Source of the DNA: Actinobacteria bacterium UBA2279
GTDB lineage: Bacteria > Actinomycetota > Coriobacteriia > Anaerosomatales > Anaerosomataceae
Assembly: GCA_002347365.1 (NCBI GenBank)
Contig: DDWT01000015.1
Location: 1 to 16,499 of the forward strand
Length of the DNA: 16,499 nucleotides
Reading direction: 5' to 3'
Positions within the stretch are counted from its first letter, which is position 1. Every line of letters starts with the position of its first letter. This document shows positions 7,623 to 14,210 of the stretch, piece by piece. The notes below the pieces were generated by a model. The model was given only the letters and a program-made list of their open reading frames with translations, made no database searches and was not told where the DNA came from. Made by a program: the position numbers and the translations under genes.

Positions 7623-8718
7623 GTCCCGGCAGACGCACTTCTTCGCCTACATGCCGAGGGTAAACGCGACGGCAAGGCAGCGGGCGTACCTGGTTGCCGA
7701 GGGCTTGGCTGAGCGCGGTGACAGCCTCGTGCGAGTGCATGCTCCGCTTCGTGACAGTGGTTACAGTCGGTATCTCATACCAAGCGGTATCCTCGACAAG
7801 TCGCTATGGCTTGTCGAGATGCTCGTGCGGCGCAGCGTACAGGTTCTTCGTGTGCCCCGTGGAAGCGTTGTCGTCATACAGCGGGAACTCCTGCCCGTGG
7901 GCCCCGCTACGCTTGAGCGCGTGCTGCGCCGGAAGGCCTCACAATTGATCGTCGACATCGACGACGCGACGTACGCATTCGCGGAGTCACGCCCTCATTC
8001 GCGCGCCGGGCGCATGCTCTTGACCGAAGGGAAGTTCGATCACTTGTGCACGTTGGCTGACCTCGTCGTGTGCGGGAACGATGAGCTTGCGATGCGTGCA
8101 AGTCGGTCCGCTCGAGCAGTAACGGTCATTCCGACGAGTCTGGAGTTTCCCCCGATGCCTGATGAGCTTCCCGGGCGCAACGATGGCGCGCTCCGGCTTG
8201 GATGGCTCGGCAACCCGGGCAATCTTTCTTCTCTGGCCACGCTTGCGGAGCCCATCCGTCGTTTACGTGCGAAGGGTCTGGATGTGCGGCTTCACGTGAT
8301 GTCCGCCCGCAATCCCACAGCACCGGAGACTGATGGACTGGACGTGGAATTCGTTCGGTGGGGGCTTGAGGAGGAGGACCTCTTCTTGTCGTCGGTTGAT
8401 GTGGGAGTAATGCCACTGACAAACGATGAGTACTCGCGCGGGAAGTGCGGCTTCAAGCTGCTGAGGTACATCGCCGCCGGGGTGCCGGTCATGGGGAGCC
8501 CCGTCGGGGTAAACGCGGAGATACTGCAAGGTGGTGCTAACGGAGTCGTGGTCGGCGGCCGCGGGGCTTGGGAGGCAGCTATCACGCAGTTCGCTTCAAT
8601 GAGTCGAGCTCAGAGGTCCGAAATGGCTCAACATGCCTACGAGTGGGCCTGCTCCAGGTACTCGTTGGCGCCGGCTGTCGCGGCCTGGCGCGCTGTGCTT
8701 TGGGGAGAATCAGTGTGA
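7615..8718 (+). CDS. Glycosyltransferase family 4 (second of four)
   Basis: GT-B type glycosyltransferase of 367 aa. Seen: an N-terminal domain with the hydrophobic strand IVDIDDA at 112-118, a start to the donor domain at LGWLGNPGN (195-203), and the donor-binding segment GKCGFKLLRYIAAGVPVMG at 276-294. The usual EX7E pair is not clear, as in several GT4 branches where Lys/Glu positions vary. The GTG at 7615 follows GGAGGG by eight bases and overlaps the preceding gene by eight bases; the open frame back to 7567 lies inside that gene. The end overlaps the next start as GTGA. Family is clear from the C-terminal domain; substrate is unknown. Confidence 0.85.
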   Translation: MPRSRQTHFFAYMPRVNATARQRAYLVAEGLAERGDSLVRVHAPLRDSGYSRYLIPSGILDKSLWLVEMLVRRSVQVLRVPRGSVVVIQRELLPVGPATLERVLRRKASQLIVDIDDATYAFAESRPHSRAGRMLLTEGKFDHLCTLADLVVCGNDELAMRASRSARAVTVIPTSLEFPPMPDELPGRNDGALRLGWLGNPGNLSSLATLAEPIRRLRAKGLDVRLHVMSARNPTAPETDGLDVEFVRWGLEEEDLFLSSVDVGVMPLTNDEYSRGKCGFKLLRYIAAGVPVMGSPVGVNAEILQGGANGVVVGGRGAWEAAITQFASMSRAQRSEMAQHAYEWACSRYSLAPAVAAWRAVLWGESV

Positions 8719-9884
8719 GGATCCTGCAACTGTCTAACGTCCAACACTCGGACACGCCCACCAGCCAGATTCACTTGGCGCGCGCGTTAGCATCACGGCA
8801 CGCGATCTTGTACGTGGACACCCTCGGAAACCGCGCACCCGGTGCTGGCGGGAAACGGGACATTGCGAAGGTCGTGAGGAGGCTGGCCGCCTCAACGCAC
8901 GGACCAGAGCACCTTGGCGAGGGTCTCTGGGCACTCGCGCCCTTGGCAATCCCGGGATCTACGGGTATGTGGACCGGGCTGATCGACAGAGTCACTCTGG
9001 TTGCGCAGGTGAAAGCGGGGTTGCGGCGCGCGGGCGCATTGCCACCCGACGTCGTTTGGGTGGCGAGTCCCTCGAGTGTGCGCGTAGCGCGGCAGTTCGA
9101 TGTGCCGGTGGTCTACTACTGCACTGACGACACGTCCGCGTTCCCGGCCGTCAATGCTCGGTCGGTTCTGACCGATGAAGCCGAGATCCTAGCCCGAGCG
9201 GCCGCAGTCGTCGTCGTCTCGGATTCTCTCGCGTCCGTTCTGAAGGCGAGAGGCGCGAAGAACGTGACGGTCCTCGAGAATGGCGTCGCGACTGCGCTGT
9301 TCGAGGACCCACCGCAGGGAGCAGTCGAGGCTGCGCGGGAACTCATGGGGCCGCACATCTCCGGTCGCAAGGTGGCCGTGTTGACGGGCACGCTGGACGA
9401 CAGAACGGATCTGGGTGTGCTCGATGAGGTTGCGCGAGCGCTGCCGGACGTCGACTTCCTCATCGCCGGCCCAAGGATGCCCTCTCTGCACGGTTCGCTG
9501 CCCCAGCGGGACAACATCCGCTACCTCGGCCGCGTTGATCACGAGTTGGCCGCAGGGCTGGTGTCTCAGGCGGACGTCTGCATAGCCCCGTACGCAGACA
9601 CCGAAGTTGTGCGCAGAAGCAGTCCACTCAAGGTGATGGAATATCTTGCGTCGGGAACGCCAGTCGTGGCCACAGACGTGGTACCTCTGCGGCCCTATGT
9701 GGACGTGGTTCAACTGGCCCACAGTGTGCGGCAGTTCAGTGAAGCCGTGCGAGCCGCGCTTGCCGTCACTGATGCGAAGTCAGCGCAGGCGCGCCGTCGA
9801 CGGGTCTCGGGGATGGCGTGGTCGGCAGTGGCGGCACGATTCGAAACAGTGCTCGAGTCGGTCGTGGCCGAGAGCGGACGGTGA
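8715..9884 (+). CDS. Glycosyltransferase family 4, TuaH-like (third of four)
   Basis: GT-B glycosyltransferase of 389 aa. Seen: DVVWVASPSS at 112-121, YYCTDD at 134-139 and VTVLENGV at 184-191, then the donor segment RRSSPLKVMEYLASGTPVV at 300-318. The YYCTDD/ENGV arrangement recalls the teichuronic-acid glycosyltransferase TuaH and related actinobacterial GT4 proteins; this is a family resemblance, not an assignment of substrate. The GTG at 8715 sits in a GTGA overlap with the previous stop and has GGGGAGA six bases before it, which decides against the longer frame starting at 8568 inside the neighbouring gene. Confidence 0.87.
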   Translation: MRILQLSNVQHSDTPTSQIHLARALASRHAILYVDTLGNRAPGAGGKRDIAKVVRRLAASTHGPEHLGEGLWALAPLAIPGSTGMWTGLIDRVTLVAQVKAGLRRAGALPPDVVWVASPSSVRVARQFDVPVVYYCTDDTSAFPAVNARSVLTDEAEILARAAAVVVVSDSLASVLKARGAKNVTVLENGVATALFEDPPQGAVEAARELMGPHISGRKVAVLTGTLDDRTDLGVLDEVARALPDVDFLIAGPRMPSLHGSLPQRDNIRYLGRVDHELAAGLVSQADVCIAPYADTEVVRRSSPLKVMEYLASGTPVVATDVVPLRPYVDVVQLAHSVRQFSEAVRAALAVTDAKSAQARRRRVSGMAWSAVAARFETVLESVVAESGR

Positions 9885-9891
9885 GAGTCAC

Positions 9892-10986
9892 GTGGACGGC
9901 GTAGCGCTCGTACATGACTACTTGACTCAGTTTGGTGGAGCCGAACGGGTGGCCGCAGAGTTGTGTCGAATCTTCCCTGGCGCGCCCCTCTACACCACGG
10001 TCTATCGTCCAGAGCGCACCTGGGCGGATTTCGAGGGCGTCGACATTCGCTGCAGCTACCTGCAGCACCTCGGTCCTCTCGCAAACCGACATCGCACACT
10101 CCTTCCATTGTATCCGCGCGCCATCGAGCGGCTGCGTATCGAGCCGGTCGGCCTGGTGCTGAGCAACTCGAGCGCTTTTGCGAAGGGTGTGCATCCGCCC
10201 CCGGGGGCTACGCACGTGTGCTATTGTCACAATCCCATGCGCTTTGCTTGGCGTTCGTCTGACTACCTTGAGCGGGAGCAATTGCCGGGCGTGGTGAAGC
10301 GCGCACTCAGGGCGTACATGGCGCGCCTCCGCGAGTGGGACCTCGAACGCAATAAGGACGTGGATCTCTTCCTGGCGAACTCGGCGAACGTCCAACAGCG
10401 CATTGCGAGTTGGTACAAGCGTGACTCGCTGGTCCTGCACCCGCCAACTTCGATGCCCTTATGGCCGGCCTCGCCGAGGCCCGCCGCTGGTCACATTCTC
10501 GTGGTGTCTCGGCTTGTGGGTTACAAACGGATCGACCTCCCTATTGAGGCAGCACGTATCCTCGGGATGCCACTAGTGGTGGTGGGAGAGGGGCCGGACC
10601 GCCAACGCCTGGAGGGCCTCGCGGGCGGTACCGTTCGGTTCGCGGGGCGGGTCAGCGACGAGGAACTGGAGGGACTGTACGACTCAGCGGTTGCACTCGC
10701 ATTTCCGGGAGAAGAGGATTTCGGTCTGGTTCCGGTCGAGGCGATGGCCAGAGGAGTCCCGGTGGTCGCTTTTGCCGCCGGCGGCGCCCTTGAGACTGTG
10801 GTCGAAGGAGTTACGGGCGTGTTCTTTGAGCAGGAGACCGCAGACGATCTCGCGAAAGCCCTGGATAGATGCTTGCGGATGACCTGGGATCCAGGCGCTC
10901 TACGGCAGCAGGCGGAGGAGTTCTCGGCGGAGGCATTTCGGAGAAACCTGCTGGGAATACTTAGCGAACGCAACTGCCTCACATAG
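9892..10986 (+). CDS. Glycosyltransferase family 4, WbaZ-like (fourth of four)
   Basis: GT-B glycosyltransferase of 364 aa and the last gene of the assembly block. Seen: VHDYLTQFGGAERV at 7-20, where the glycine pair contacts the acceptor or phosphate in GT4 enzymes, CYCHNPMRF at 110-118, VVSRLVGYKRIDLPIEA at 204-220, and GEEDFGLVPVEAMARGVPV at 273-291 with a good EX7E pair (Glu275 and Glu283). The combination of VHDYL and CHxPMRF is typical of O-antigen mannosyltransferases such as WbaZ; mannose as donor is only a guess, and no GDP-mannose genes are in view. The GTG at 9892 is seven bases after the previous stop, with a weak GAGAG as ribosome site. A longer frame from 9646 lies in the neighbouring gene and was rejected. 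Confidence 0.9.
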   Translation: MDGVALVHDYLTQFGGAERVAAELCRIFPGAPLYTTVYRPERTWADFEGVDIRCSYLQHLGPLANRHRTLLPLYPRAIERLRIEPVGLVLSNSSAFAKGVHPPPGATHVCYCHNPMRFAWRSSDYLEREQLPGVVKRALRAYMARLREWDLERNKDVDLFLANSANVQQRIASWYKRDSLVLHPPTSMPLWPASPRPAAGHILVVSRLVGYKRIDLPIEAARILGMPLVVVGEGPDRQRLEGLAGGTVRFAGRVSDEELEGLYDSAVALAFPGEEDFGLVPVEAMARGVPVVAFAAGGALETVVEGVTGVFFEQETADDLAKALDRCLRMTWDPGALRQQAEEFSAEAFRRNLLGILSERNCLT

Positions 10987-11060
10987 ACGGAAGTCTCGGG
11001 CCGCTGTGGTAACGGGAGGTTCTGACGTGCTCGTGGTCACTCGACGAGGGAGTCGATGCG

Positions 11061-11088
11061 AGTCAAGCCGACGCAAGTCAAGCCGACG
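11061..11088 (+). repeat. Direct repeat, 13 bases, two copies
   Basis: AGTCAAGCCGACG occurs at 11061-11073 and again, exactly, at 11076-11088, separated by CA (15-base period). Flanking bases add a weaker partial copy (AGTCGATGCG) just upstream at 11051-11060. It may be a binding site for a dimeric or helical-phase regulator, or a slippage duplication; nothing in the sequence decides. Confidence 0.6.
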
Positions 11089-11110
11089 ACCGTGTGTAGG
11101 GAGTGGCGTC

Positions 11111-11161
11111 ATGTCTGCCGGGCGCAGGTCGCGCACCACGGCCATGCGCAATGTCGCGTGA
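11111..11161 (+). CDS. Possible 16-residue leader peptide (MSAGRRSRTTAMRNVA)
   Basis: A short ATG frame with AGGGAG seven bases upstream (11098-11103), a better ribosome site than several real genes in the window have. It encodes a basic peptide with four arginines and ends with TGA at 11159-11161, in the loop of the inverted repeat at 11149-11178. A ribosome finishing here would open the hairpin's left arm. That geometry is what a translation-linked attenuator would use, but a short frame with a chance ribosome site is also quite likely. No known family. Confidence 0.25.
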   Translation: MSAGRRSRTTAMRNVA

Positions 11162-11178
11162 ATCCAAGCGCGTCATTG
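11149..11178 (+). repeat. Imperfect inverted repeat / RNA hairpin ahead of rmlA
   Basis: CAATGTCGCG at 11149-11158 pairs with CGCGTCATTG at 11169-11178 with one T-T mismatch, around a 10-base loop. No T-run follows, so it is not a standard intrinsic terminator. It could be an operator, a Rho-associated or attenuator structure, or an mRNA stability element between the glycosyltransferase block and the rml genes. Confidence 0.45.
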
Positions 11179-11296
11179 TCCGCCACGGAAGGTTCAGGGC
11201 TGATTGCTTCAGGACCATTATGTGTAGTCGGCGGCACGTGGCACATGTAGTCTGGACCCGGGGCTGCATGGGAGCGCGTCTCGTCCCTATGGCGCG

Positions 11297-11323
11297 TTGG
11301 ACGACGATGGCCCGTGATAGTAT
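11297..11323 (+). promoter_or_regulatory. Candidate promoter for the rml operon
   Basis: An extended -10 element, TGATAGTAT at 11315-11323 (TGn followed by TAGTAT), lies about 34 bases before the rmlA start. The best -35 is TTGGAC at 11297-11302, a poor match at a short 15-base spacing, so the extended -10 would carry most of the recognition. An alternative -10, TATCAA at 11321-11326, gives an 18-base spacer. GATA-G-TATC is also a small near-palindrome. The position in the only long gap supports a promoter; the strength is unknown. Confidence 0.4.
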
Positions 11324-11356
11324 CAACATACATGTCGTAAGTCAGATGGAGGGCTA

Positions 11357-12217
11357 TTGAGGGGCATCATCCTTGCCGGCGGCCATGGGAGCAGGCTTCA
11401 CCCCATAACGCTCGCAACCTCCAAGCAGCTGCTTGCCGTCTACGACAAGCCCATGATCTACTACCCGCTGTCGGTGCTCATGCTCGCAGGCATCCGTGAG
11501 GTACTCGTGATCACCACCCCGGTGGACGCGCCCGCCTTCGAGCGGCTTCTCGGCGATGGCTCTCAGTGGGGCATCTCACTCTCCTACGCCGTGCAACCCA
11601 AGCCCGACGGGCTCGCGCAGGCGTTCATCATCGGCGAGGAGTTCCTGGGCGGAGGGCCGGCATGTCTCGTGCTGGGCGACAACATCTTCTTCGGCACCGG
11701 CATGGTCGAGATGCTGCGCAGCGCGCGAGATGCCGCTACGCAAGGCGGCGCGGTCGTCTTCGGCTACAAGGTGAGCGATCCGGAACGCTACGGCGTTGTG
11801 GAGTTCGATGCTGAGGGCAAGGCGCTCTCGATCGAGGAGAAGCCGCAGCACCCTCGCTCCAACTACGCGGTGACGGGGCTTTACTTCTACGACGCGCGCG
11901 TGTGCGAGCTCGCCAAGACGGTTCGCCCGTCTGAGCGCGGGGAGCTTGAGATCACCGCGCTCAACAACCTGTATCTGGGTGAGGGTACGCTGTCGGTGCG
12001 TGTCATGAGCCGCGGCATCGCATGGCTTGATACCGGCACGCCCGACTCGCTCATGGAGGCCGCCTCTTTCGTTCAGACGATCGAGAAGCGACAGGGCCAG
12101 AAGGTCGCCTGTTTGGAAGAAATCGCGTATCACATGGGATTCATCGATGAGGCGTCTCTGCGCAAAGCAGCAGAAGGCACCTCGTCTGAGTACTACAAGT
12201 ATCTGCTGGAACTGTGA
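11357..12217 (+). CDS. rmlA: Glucose-1-phosphate thymidylyltransferase
   Basis: First enzyme of dTDP-L-rhamnose synthesis: dTTP plus glucose-1-phosphate gives dTDP-glucose and pyrophosphate, in the cytoplasm. Length 286 aa, normal for the family. Seen: nucleotidyl-binding IILAGGHGSRLHPIT at 4-18 (Ser where most have Thr in GTRL), SKQLLAVYDKPM at 22-33, PDGLAQA at 83-89, LGDN at 106-109 with the metal-binding Asp, EEKP at 160-163, NYAVTGLYFYD at 169-179 and WLDTGT at 223-228. The start is TTG; GGAGGG at 11348-11353 is only three to four bases away, and no in-frame ATG or GTG gives the right N-terminus. The TTG and tight spacing may hold expression down. It is followed ten bases later by the rmlC-like gene. 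Confidence 0.96.
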   Translation: MRGIILAGGHGSRLHPITLATSKQLLAVYDKPMIYYPLSVLMLAGIREVLVITTPVDAPAFERLLGDGSQWGISLSYAVQPKPDGLAQAFIIGEEFLGGGPACLVLGDNIFFGTGMVEMLRSARDAATQGGAVVFGYKVSDPERYGVVEFDAEGKALSIEEKPQHPRSNYAVTGLYFYDARVCELAKTVRPSERGELEITALNNLYLGEGTLSVRVMSRGIAWLDTGTPDSLMEAASFVQTIEKRQGQKVACLEEIAYHMGFIDEASLRKAAEGTSSEYYKYLLEL

Positions 12218-12227
12218 GGAGTACGAG

Positions 12228-12683
12228 ATGATCGATGGTGTGAGGATCGAGGTGCTCAACGTCATTCCGGATGACCGCGGCTTTCTCATGGAGATGTTCC
12301 GCAGTGATTCGCCAGACTTCATCAAGTTCGGCCAGGTGTATATGACATGCGTCTACCCGGGCGTGGTGAAAGCCTGGCACTACCACAAGAAGCAGACCGA
12401 CAACTTCATCTGCGTGTCCGGCATGGCCAAGGTCGCGTTGCACGACACACGCGAGGATTCACCCACCAAAGGTGAGACCAACACGTTCGTCATCGGCTGG
12501 CAACGCCAGCGCAGGCTCACCATCCCGGCGGGCGTCTACCATGGTTTCACCGCGGTGGGTTCCGAGCCGGTGAACATCATCAACGTCCCGACCGAAGTCT
12601 ACGACTACAGCGAGCCGGATGAGTATCGCCGCCCGTTCGACGACCCGGAGATCGGCTACGACTGGGGCGTGAGCAACGGATGA
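12228..12683 (+). CDS. dTDP-4-dehydrorhamnose 3,5-epimerase family protein (short RmlC-like cupin)
   Basis: Cupin protein of 151 aa, shorter than the usual 180-200 aa RmlC. Seen: DDRGFL at 15-20 (the D-RG-F turn of RmlC), KAWHYHKKQTDNF at 48-60 in place of the usual RGLHYQ, a DTREDSPT segment at 73-80, RLTIPAGVYHGFTAV at 96-110 (His105) and a C-terminal RRPFDDPEIGYDW at 134-146. These match the RmlC layout in order, and the place between rmlA and rmlB supports epimerisation of dTDP-4-keto-6-deoxyglucose to the L-sugar. The divergence, with His in place of Gln in HYQ, leaves open a related epimerase or isomerase activity. GAGGAG six bases before the ATG is a strong ribosome site that overlaps the rmlA stop. 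Confidence 0.85.
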   Translation: MIDGVRIEVLNVIPDDRGFLMEMFRSDSPDFIKFGQVYMTCVYPGVVKAWHYHKKQTDNFICVSGMAKVALHDTREDSPTKGETNTFVIGWQRQRRLTIPAGVYHGFTAVGSEPVNIINVPTEVYDYSEPDEYRRPFDDPEIGYDWGVSNG

Positions 12684-13204
12684 GATCGTCTCGGTCGTGG
12701 GGCGGGATGACCCGTGCGTTTGTCAACACAGTCGCATCTACTGCTTGGGTTGGCAGGCGGACACGGTTGTTCATATACCGTTTCTTCGGGGTTTCGGTGG
12801 GCAGGGCAGACGTACGACCTGGATGCTTTCTCGGCAACCCATCCATCCGAATCGGTGATGGCACATTCATCAACTGGCGCGTGTTCATTGATGGCGCCGG
12901 AAGCGTGGCTATTGAGTCAGAATGCTCAATCGGCATGGATGTGCTGCTGCTAACGTCAAGCCACCAGGTCGGCCCACCATCGAGGCGTGCTGGACTTGGG
13001 GACCACAAGGACATTGTGGTGGGTGCTGGATCATGGATTGGAGCGCGGGCTGTGATTCTGCCCGGTGTCCGAATCGGCCCGGGATGCGTGATAGGCGCAG
13101 GGTCTGTGGTCACGCGTGACACTGAGCCCAACTGCGTCTACGCGGGCAATCCTGCGCGGAAGTTGCGACATATTGACGCCCCAGAGGAGGTGCTTCCATT
13201 GTGA
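12680..13204 (+). CDS. Hexapeptide-repeat (LbH) acyltransferase
   Basis: Left-handed beta-helix O-acyltransferase of 174 aa, of the maltose/galactoside/serine O-acetyltransferase type; by family it would move an acetyl group from acetyl-CoA to a sugar hydroxyl. Seen: hexapeptide-type turns from about residue 40, the probable catalytic His95 in LTSSHQVG (92-99), then IGARAVILPGVRIGPG at 120-135, VIGAGSVVTRD and the closing YAGNPARKL at 154-162. It overlaps the rmlC-like stop as ATGA, and its own stop overlaps the rmlB start as GTGA. A second ATG at 12707, after GGGGCGGG, would give 165 aa. Codon use is less GC3-biased than the rml genes on both sides (about 13 of 20 GC-ending codons in a hand sample, against 17 of 20 in rmlB), which suggests a later insertion. 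The acceptor is unknown; the polysaccharide repeat unit is likely. Confidence 0.88.
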   Translation: MRSSRSWGGMTRAFVNTVASTAWVGRRTRLFIYRFFGVSVGRADVRPGCFLGNPSIRIGDGTFINWRVFIDGAGSVAIESECSIGMDVLLLTSSHQVGPPSRRAGLGDHKDIVVGAGSWIGARAVILPGVRIGPGCVIGAGSVVTRDTEPNCVYAGNPARKLRHIDAPEEVLPL

Positions 13205-14208
13205 GGCTACTCGTATGCGGCGGGGCCGGGTTCATCGGCTCCGCGTTCGTGCGTCGGCAACTGCAGCTGCGAGATGACGTCGAGGTCGTGTGCTTCGACA
13301 AGCTCACCTACGCCGGCAATCTGGACAACCTGTTGCCGGTGGCTGGCGACCCGCGCTACACGTTCGTCCACGGCGACATCGGCGACCGCGAGACGCTTGA
13401 GGCGGCCGCCGCGGGTGTGGACGCCATCGTCAACTTTGCTGCTGAAACGCACGTCGACCGCTCGATCGCAGAGCCCGACGCCTTCATTCGCACGGATGTC
13501 CTGGGCACGCATACGCTGCTGGAACTCGTGCGCGAGCGCGGCATCGGCCGCTTCGTGCAGGTCTCCACAGACGAGGTCTACGGCAGCATCGACGAGGGTT
13601 CATTCACGGAGGAGAGCCAGATCACGCCGTCCAGTCCTTACTCAGCAAGCAAGGCCGGTGGCGACCTGCAGGTGCTGGCGTATCACCGCACCTTCGACCT
13701 GCCGGTGATGATCACGCGCGGGTCCAACACCTACGGGCCGTACCAGTACCCGGAGAAGCTCATCCCGCTGTTCGTGACCAACGCGCTGGAAGGCGAGCAG
13801 CTGCCGCTGTACGGCGACGGCATGAACGTGCGCGACTGGCTGCACGTGGACGATCACTGCTCCGGCATCGAGTGGGTGCTGGCCAACGGCAGCCCCGGTG
13901 AGATCTACAACGTGGGCGGCGGCAACGAGCGCACCAACCGCGAGATCACGTCCATCATCCTCGATGAGCTGGGGTTGGGCGGTGACGTCATCCGCCGGGT
14001 GGCCGACCGCCCCGGTCACGACCGCCGCTACTCGCTGGACACCGCGAAGTTGCGTACCCAGGGATGGGCGCCGGGCGTGGAGTTCGAGGAAGGACTGCGC
14101 GACACGATCCGCTGGTACCGTGACAACCCGCAGTGGTGGAACAAGATCAAGCACCACACCGAGGAGTTCGCCGACTGGCGCAAGCGCTGGTATGAGGAGC
14201 GTGCCTGA
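13201..14208 (+). CDS. rmlB: dTDP-glucose 4,6-dehydratase
   Basis: NAD-dependent short-chain dehydrogenase-type enzyme of 335 aa that converts dTDP-glucose to dTDP-4-keto-6-deoxyglucose. Seen: Rossmann GGAGFIG at 7-13, FDKLTYAGNLDNL at 32-44, catalytic STDEVYG at 122-128 (Thr123, Asp124, Glu125), YSASK at 147-151 (Tyr147, Lys151), NTYGPYQYPEKLIP at 176-189 and RPGHDRRYSLD at 270-280, all standard for RmlB. GTG start with AGAGGAGG at 13183-13190, a ten-base spacing, in a GTGA overlap with the acyltransferase. Strong GC3 bias, like rmlA and rmlD. Confidence 0.97.
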   Translation: MRLLVCGGAGFIGSAFVRRQLQLRDDVEVVCFDKLTYAGNLDNLLPVAGDPRYTFVHGDIGDRETLEAAAAGVDAIVNFAAETHVDRSIAEPDAFIRTDVLGTHTLLELVRERGIGRFVQVSTDEVYGSIDEGSFTEESQITPSSPYSASKAGGDLQVLAYHRTFDLPVMITRGSNTYGPYQYPEKLIPLFVTNALEGEQLPLYGDGMNVRDWLHVDDHCSGIEWVLANGSPGEIYNVGGGNERTNREITSIILDELGLGGDVIRRVADRPGHDRRYSLDTAKLRTQGWAPGVEFEEGLRDTIRWYRDNPQWWNKIKHHTEEFADWRKRWYEERA

Positions 14209-14210
14209 GC

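Larger units (their letters stand above)
10987..11356 (+). other. 370-base intergenic region between the glycosyltransferases and rmlA
   Basis: This is the only gap over 300 bases. I see no convincing full-length gene: the open frames here are short, lack family motifs and lie on both strands equally. It does hold ordered elements, listed separately: a 13-base direct repeat (11061-11088), a 16-codon mini-ORF with ribosome site (11098-11161), an imperfect 10-pair inverted repeat (11149-11178) and a promoter-like site (11297-11323). It marks the boundary between the less GC3-biased assembly block and the strongly biased rml genes, so it could also be a recombination scar; no transposase remnant or clear terminal inverted repeats are visible. 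Confidence 0.7.

Noticed and set aside
9646..9891. N-terminal extension of the fourth GT4 gene
   Set aside because: The extension lies wholly inside the previous gene, is rich in Arg and Trp, and the GT4 fold starts at the GTG at 9892.
9766..10440. 224-codon open frame on the minus strand
   Set aside because: It lies opposite two GT4 genes with clear motifs, has no ribosome site seen and shows no family pattern.
11030..11056. Overlapping short inverted repeats (CTCGT/ACGAG and TCGAC/GTCGA)
   Set aside because: Only five pairs each and mutually exclusive; chance is a sufficient explanation, and no T-run follows to make a terminator.
11103..11360. 85-codon + strand frame filling the gap before rmlA
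   Set aside because: Rich in Arg, Met, Cys and Trp with no motif, and overlapped by equally long frames on the other strand; it looks like non-coding sequence.
11576..12325. 249-codon open frame on the minus strand
   Set aside because: It is antisense to rmlA and the rmlC-like gene, both firmly identified; its residues are rich in Arg, His and Leu, as expected for the reverse of GC-rich coding DNA.
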